From PR03 sp964353555 (GTDB taxonomy: Bacteria > Myxococcota_A > UBA9160 > PR03), in NCBI GenBank assembly GCA_964353555.1, contig CAYGWM010000001.1:1-64000 (forward strand): a stretch of 64,000 bases of DNA, given 5' to 3'. Under the pieces are notes generated by a model that made no database searches, was not told the origin of the DNA, and saw nothing but the letters and a program-made list of their open reading frames with translations. A program made the position numbers and the translations under genes. Shown piece by piece: positions 62,201 to 64,000 of this stretch; within the stretch, counting starts at the first letter, position 1, and every line of letters starts with the position of its first letter.

Positions 62201-63697
62201 CCGATGGAGCAACTGTTGCTGCGCTACGCGCGAACGCACGCGCCGTTCGTGGCGGCGCAGCTCGCGCGTCGCTTCGATCTGTTGCCGGCGCAAGCGGAAG
62301 TGGCGCTCGGGCTGCTCGAAGCGCGCGGGCGGCTGCTCTCCGGCGAGTTCCGCCCGGGCGGTCGCGAGCACGAGTGGTGCGACGCCGAGGTGCTGCGCCG
62401 GATCCGCCGCCGCACGATGGCGAAGCTGCGGGGTGAGGTTGCTGCTGTCGAAGCGCGCGTGCTCGCGCGCTTCCTGCCGTCGTGGCACGGCATCGGCGCC
62501 GCACACGGCGGCGAGCGCCGACTCGACGACGCGCTCGCGCAGCTCGAGGGCGTGCCGCTGCCGTTTTCGGATCTGGAACGGATGATCCTGCCCGCGCGCG
62601 TGCGCGACTTCGATCCGCGCATGCTCGATGAACGCGGCGCGCTCGGGAAACTCGTCTGGGTCGGCTGCGGCGCGCTCGGCGAACGCGACGGCCGCGTCGC
62701 GCTCTACCGCCGCGAGCGCGCGGGCCTGCTGGTCGACGTTCTCGACGCCCCCGCGGAACTCGGCGCGCTGCACCGCGCGATGCTCGAACACCTCGAGCTT
62801 CGTGGCGCTTCGTTCTTCGCCGGACTGCTCGCAATCGCGGGCGCTGCCAGCGAGCGACAGGTCTTCGATGCGCTGTGGGATCTCGTCTGGGCGGGCCTCG
62901 TCACGAACGACACCTTCAATCCACTGCGCGCACTCGCGGCGCGCGCAGAGAAGCGACGACCGGGTAGGAACGCGCCTTCACCGGCAGCGGGGCGCTGGTC
63001 GCTGGTCGCGCAACTGGTGACGGGGCCGGTCGACGTGACGCGCCGCGCGCATGCGCGCTCGCTGGTGTTGCTCGATCGTTGGGGCATCGTTGCGCGCGAT
63101 GCGCTCGCCGCGGAGGCAATTGCCGGCGGCTTTTCCGCCGTCTACCCGGTGCTGCGCGCGATGGAAGAGGCGGGCAAGATCCGCCGGGGTCACTTCGTCG
63201 ATGGACTCGGCGGCGCGCAGTTCGCGTTCGCCGGCGCGGTCGATCAGCTGCGCGCGGCGCGCGATCGCAGCGACCAGGCCGATTTCGTGTTGCTCGCCGC
63301 GACGGATCCCGCGAATGCATACGGCGCCGTGCTGCCGTGGCCCGCGCCGACGCAGCGCGCAGACGCGGAAGCGGCAAGGCCGCGCCGCGCCGCGGGCGCC
63401 GCGGTCGTGCTGGCGGACGGAGAACTCGCGCTCTACCTCGATCGTGGCGGGCGGCAGGTGCTGAGCTTCCCCACCGTCGGCGGTGGCGGAGCGTTCGCGA
63501 GCGCGGTGGGCGCGCTGCGCGGGCTACTCGCCGATCGCCGCCGTCGCGCGTTGCGCATCGAACGCATCGACGGCGAAGTCGCGCTCGATTCGCCGCTGCG
63601 CAGAGCATTCGAACAGGCGGGCTTCCGCGCCGAGTACAAGGGCCTCGCGCTCGATCGCTTCGCTGCGGAGAGCGCGCCCGCTCGCACCAGTCCTTGA
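59240..63697 (+). CDS. lhr: Lhr-family large superfamily 2 DNA/RNA helicase
   Basis: This 1485-residue protein is close to full-length bacterial Lhr (about 1,500). Walker A APTGSGKT lies at 42-49, ISPLKALVYDIERNL follows, DEIH is at 167-170, LSATARPL, then helicase domain 2 with ATSSLELGIDMGAVDLV and RIGRAGHQVG. After about 450 come the winged-helix and Lhr core domains, and the C-terminal half (from about 900) is the Lhr-CTD, possibly with uracil-DNA glycosylase activity as reported for E. coli Lhr. It acts in DNA repair and translocates 3'-5' on single strands. It stands alone, flanked by opposite-strand GNAT genes. Confidence 0.92.
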   Translation: MPLTPVGPAARAWFESSFEHATPVQAQGWARIAAGEHALLIAPTGSGKTLAAFFYCIDRLSRADDAEPPRPPGVRVLYISPLKALVYDIERNLRAPLVGVRRAAEKLALPVRMPRVAVRTGDTPARERQEQARDPAEILVTTPESLYLILGSAQRETLRSVEWVIVDEIHALAPTKRGAHLALSLERVAMLTASDPQRIGLSATARPLAEVARFLGGDRPVAVVDTSARPRLDVEICVPVPDMTRPVTPASQQPDKTADTSPAPFSSFLTELPEPSLGLWPAIYPALLEQVLAHRSTILFVNSRGLCERLCQRLNELAGEEILLAHHGSIAHEQRREIEEALKAGRIRGIVATSSLELGIDMGAVDLVLLVESPGAVARGLQRIGRAGHQVGEVSKGRVYPKHRGDLLEATVVCRGMEEGAVEATQLPRNPLDVLAQQIVAMCGVAPWQVDELERVVRRAANYRDLSRDALVAVLDMLAGRYPSTDFAELRPRLVWDREADVLTPTRGAAKLSVLSGGTIPDRGMYTVHVGGEGPRVGELDEEMVFESRPGQTITLGASTWRVIEITRDRVLVAPAPGEVGRLPFWRGEGPGRPIELGRALGAFVREVADKPREEAEAWLRETHHLDAFAARNLLDHLHEQREATGTLPTDRAITIERFRDELGDWRVCILSPFGARVHTPWALALEAQLGADAGFEVQAVSSDDGIVLRFADADVLPDVDALLPDPEIVEDLIVSQLGNSALFAANFRENAARALLLPRRRPGSRTPLWVQRLKSQNLLAVARQFPSFPIILETYRSCLQDVFDLPGLVDLLRRIRSREVRVDQAETRIASPFARSLVFAYTAAYLYQGDSPAAERRAQALQLDRNMLRDLLGQEQLRDLLDARALEEVEDELQGRAEVMRVSHLDSLVDLLRRVGDLTSDELAARCEEDPAAWLAELSSRRRIVAIRIAGESRFIAAEDAALYRDALGCVLPVGLASALLEPTVEPMEQLLLRYARTHAPFVAAQLARRFDLLPAQAEVALGLLEARGRLLSGEFRPGGREHEWCDAEVLRRIRRRTMAKLRGEVAAVEARVLARFLPSWHGIGAAHGGERRLDDALAQLEGVPLPFSDLERMILPARVRDFDPRMLDERGALGKLVWVGCGALGERDGRVALYRRERAGLLVDVLDAPAELGALHRAMLEHLELRGASFFAGLLAIAGAASERQVFDALWDLVWAGLVTNDTFNPLRALAARAEKRRPGRNAPSPAAGRWSLVAQLVTGPVDVTRRAHARSLVLLDRWGIVARDALAAEAIAGGFSAVYPVLRAMEEAGKIRRGHFVDGLGGAQFAFAGAVDQLRAARDRSDQADFVLLAATDPANAYGAVLPWPAPTQRADAEAARPRRAAGAAVVLADGELALYLDRGGRQVLSFPTVGGGGAFASAVGALRGLLADRRRRALRIERIDGEVALDSPLRRAFEQAGFRAEYKGLALDRFAAESAPARTSP

Positions 63698-63719
63698 GGC
63701 TGCGATTGTCCGAAGCGGA

Positions 63720-64000
63720 TCAGTAGGCGATCGACGCGAGCCACGCGCCGCGCGGTTCCTGGTAGCGGCCCATGCTCATCAGCGTCAGCGGCTGCACGAT
63801 GCGCAGGCCCTGCTCGAGGCACCAGCGCAGCAGCGCGGCGTTGCGCGTCGGGACGAGAAAGCCGGGTCCGTGGAAGATCGGTGCGGCGGCGATCAGCGCC
63901 TGCACGTCCTCGTTGGTCTCGCCGACCGCGTGGCTGAAGAACGCGATGCCGGTTGCGTAGCCGGTGATGCGACCCGCGCGCAGCGCCACTTGCGCGTTGC
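63720..64000 (-). CDS. GNAT-family acetyltransferase, C-terminal part (runs off the right edge)
   Basis: The frame is open to the window's end and stops at 63720. The visible ~93 residues include ITGYATGIAFFSHAVGETNE, GPGFLVPTRNAALLRWCLEQ and the tail MGRYQEPRGAWLASIAY, which is the end of a two-domain GNAT protein. The start lies beyond base 64000, so no start codon is assigned. It converges on lhr with a 22-bp gap. Confidence 0.75.
   Translation of the reverse strand, partial: NAQVALRAGRITGYATGIAFFSHAVGETNEDVQALIAAAPIFHGPGFLVPTRNAALLRWCLEQGLRIVQPLTLMSMGRYQEPRGAWLASIAY

Overview
The window is a very GC-rich, tightly packed bacterial chromosome segment with about 60 genes on both strands and no intergenic gap over 300 bp. 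No rRNA, tRNA, CRISPR array or insertion sequence was recognised. A Pal-type OmpA lipoprotein, LspA and heptose-activation genes point to a Gram-negative cell with an outer membrane. CofG and CofH indicate coenzyme F420 synthesis. A P450, a Baeyer-Villiger-type monooxygenase, BadH/BadI homologues and many short-chain dehydrogenases indicate a metabolically broad, probably environmental organism. This mix would fit a myxobacterial or Binatota-like lineage, but that placement is an inference and not proven here.

Layout. 0-9 kb: dicarboxylate symporter, ThiI, HAD phosphatase, ferredoxin-type reductase, gamma-glutamyltransferase, small membrane proteins and Pal. 9-15 kb: a ThDP enzyme, a DinG helicase carrying both an exonuclease domain and iron-sulfur cysteines, and two short-chain dehydrogenases, the second with an apparent 1-nt frameshift at its N-terminus. 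15-22.5 kb: surface-glycan genes (polytopic membrane proteins, GT2 glycosyltransferases, a methyltransferase) around a large palindromic element. 22.6-26.8 kb, minus strand: class III aminotransferase, BadI, BadH and monooxygenase, which look like one operon for alicyclic or acyl-CoA metabolism. 26.9-33.4 kb: MoaA, FolB, truncated haemoglobin, siroheme sulfite/nitrite reductase, a second palindromic element, then CofG-CofH. 33.5-37.4 kb: a glycosyltransferase, a YfhO-like membrane protein and a methyltransferase.

39.3-50.6 kb is the most distinctive part: ten plus-strand genes, nearly all overlapping or touching. They encode an epimerase, HddC, HddA, a GDP-fucose-synthase-like SDR, a two-gene E1-type ThDP enzyme without E2 or E3, a DegT-fold enzyme whose PLP lysine is replaced by histidine as in ColD/E1 3-dehydratases, a B12-binding radical SAM enzyme, a GtrB-like glycosyltransferase and a GT-C-like membrane protein. 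I read this as a pathway that makes a GDP-linked heptose, removes its 3-hydroxyl, attaches a carbon branch by ThDP chemistry and transfers the product on a lipid carrier. The individual families are known; the combination may be undescribed.

50.6-64 kb: an HCCA-isomerase-like protein, a cupredoxin-like protein without the type 1 Cys/Met ligands, a DJ-1/PfpI protein, P450, SUI1-like factor, metallo-hydrolase, LspA next to a cysteine-rich exported peptide, VOC protein, MddA-like methyltransferase, GFA protein, a frameshifted MFS transporter abutting a truncated GNAT gene, a full-length Lhr helicase and the 3' end of a GNAT gene running off the right edge.
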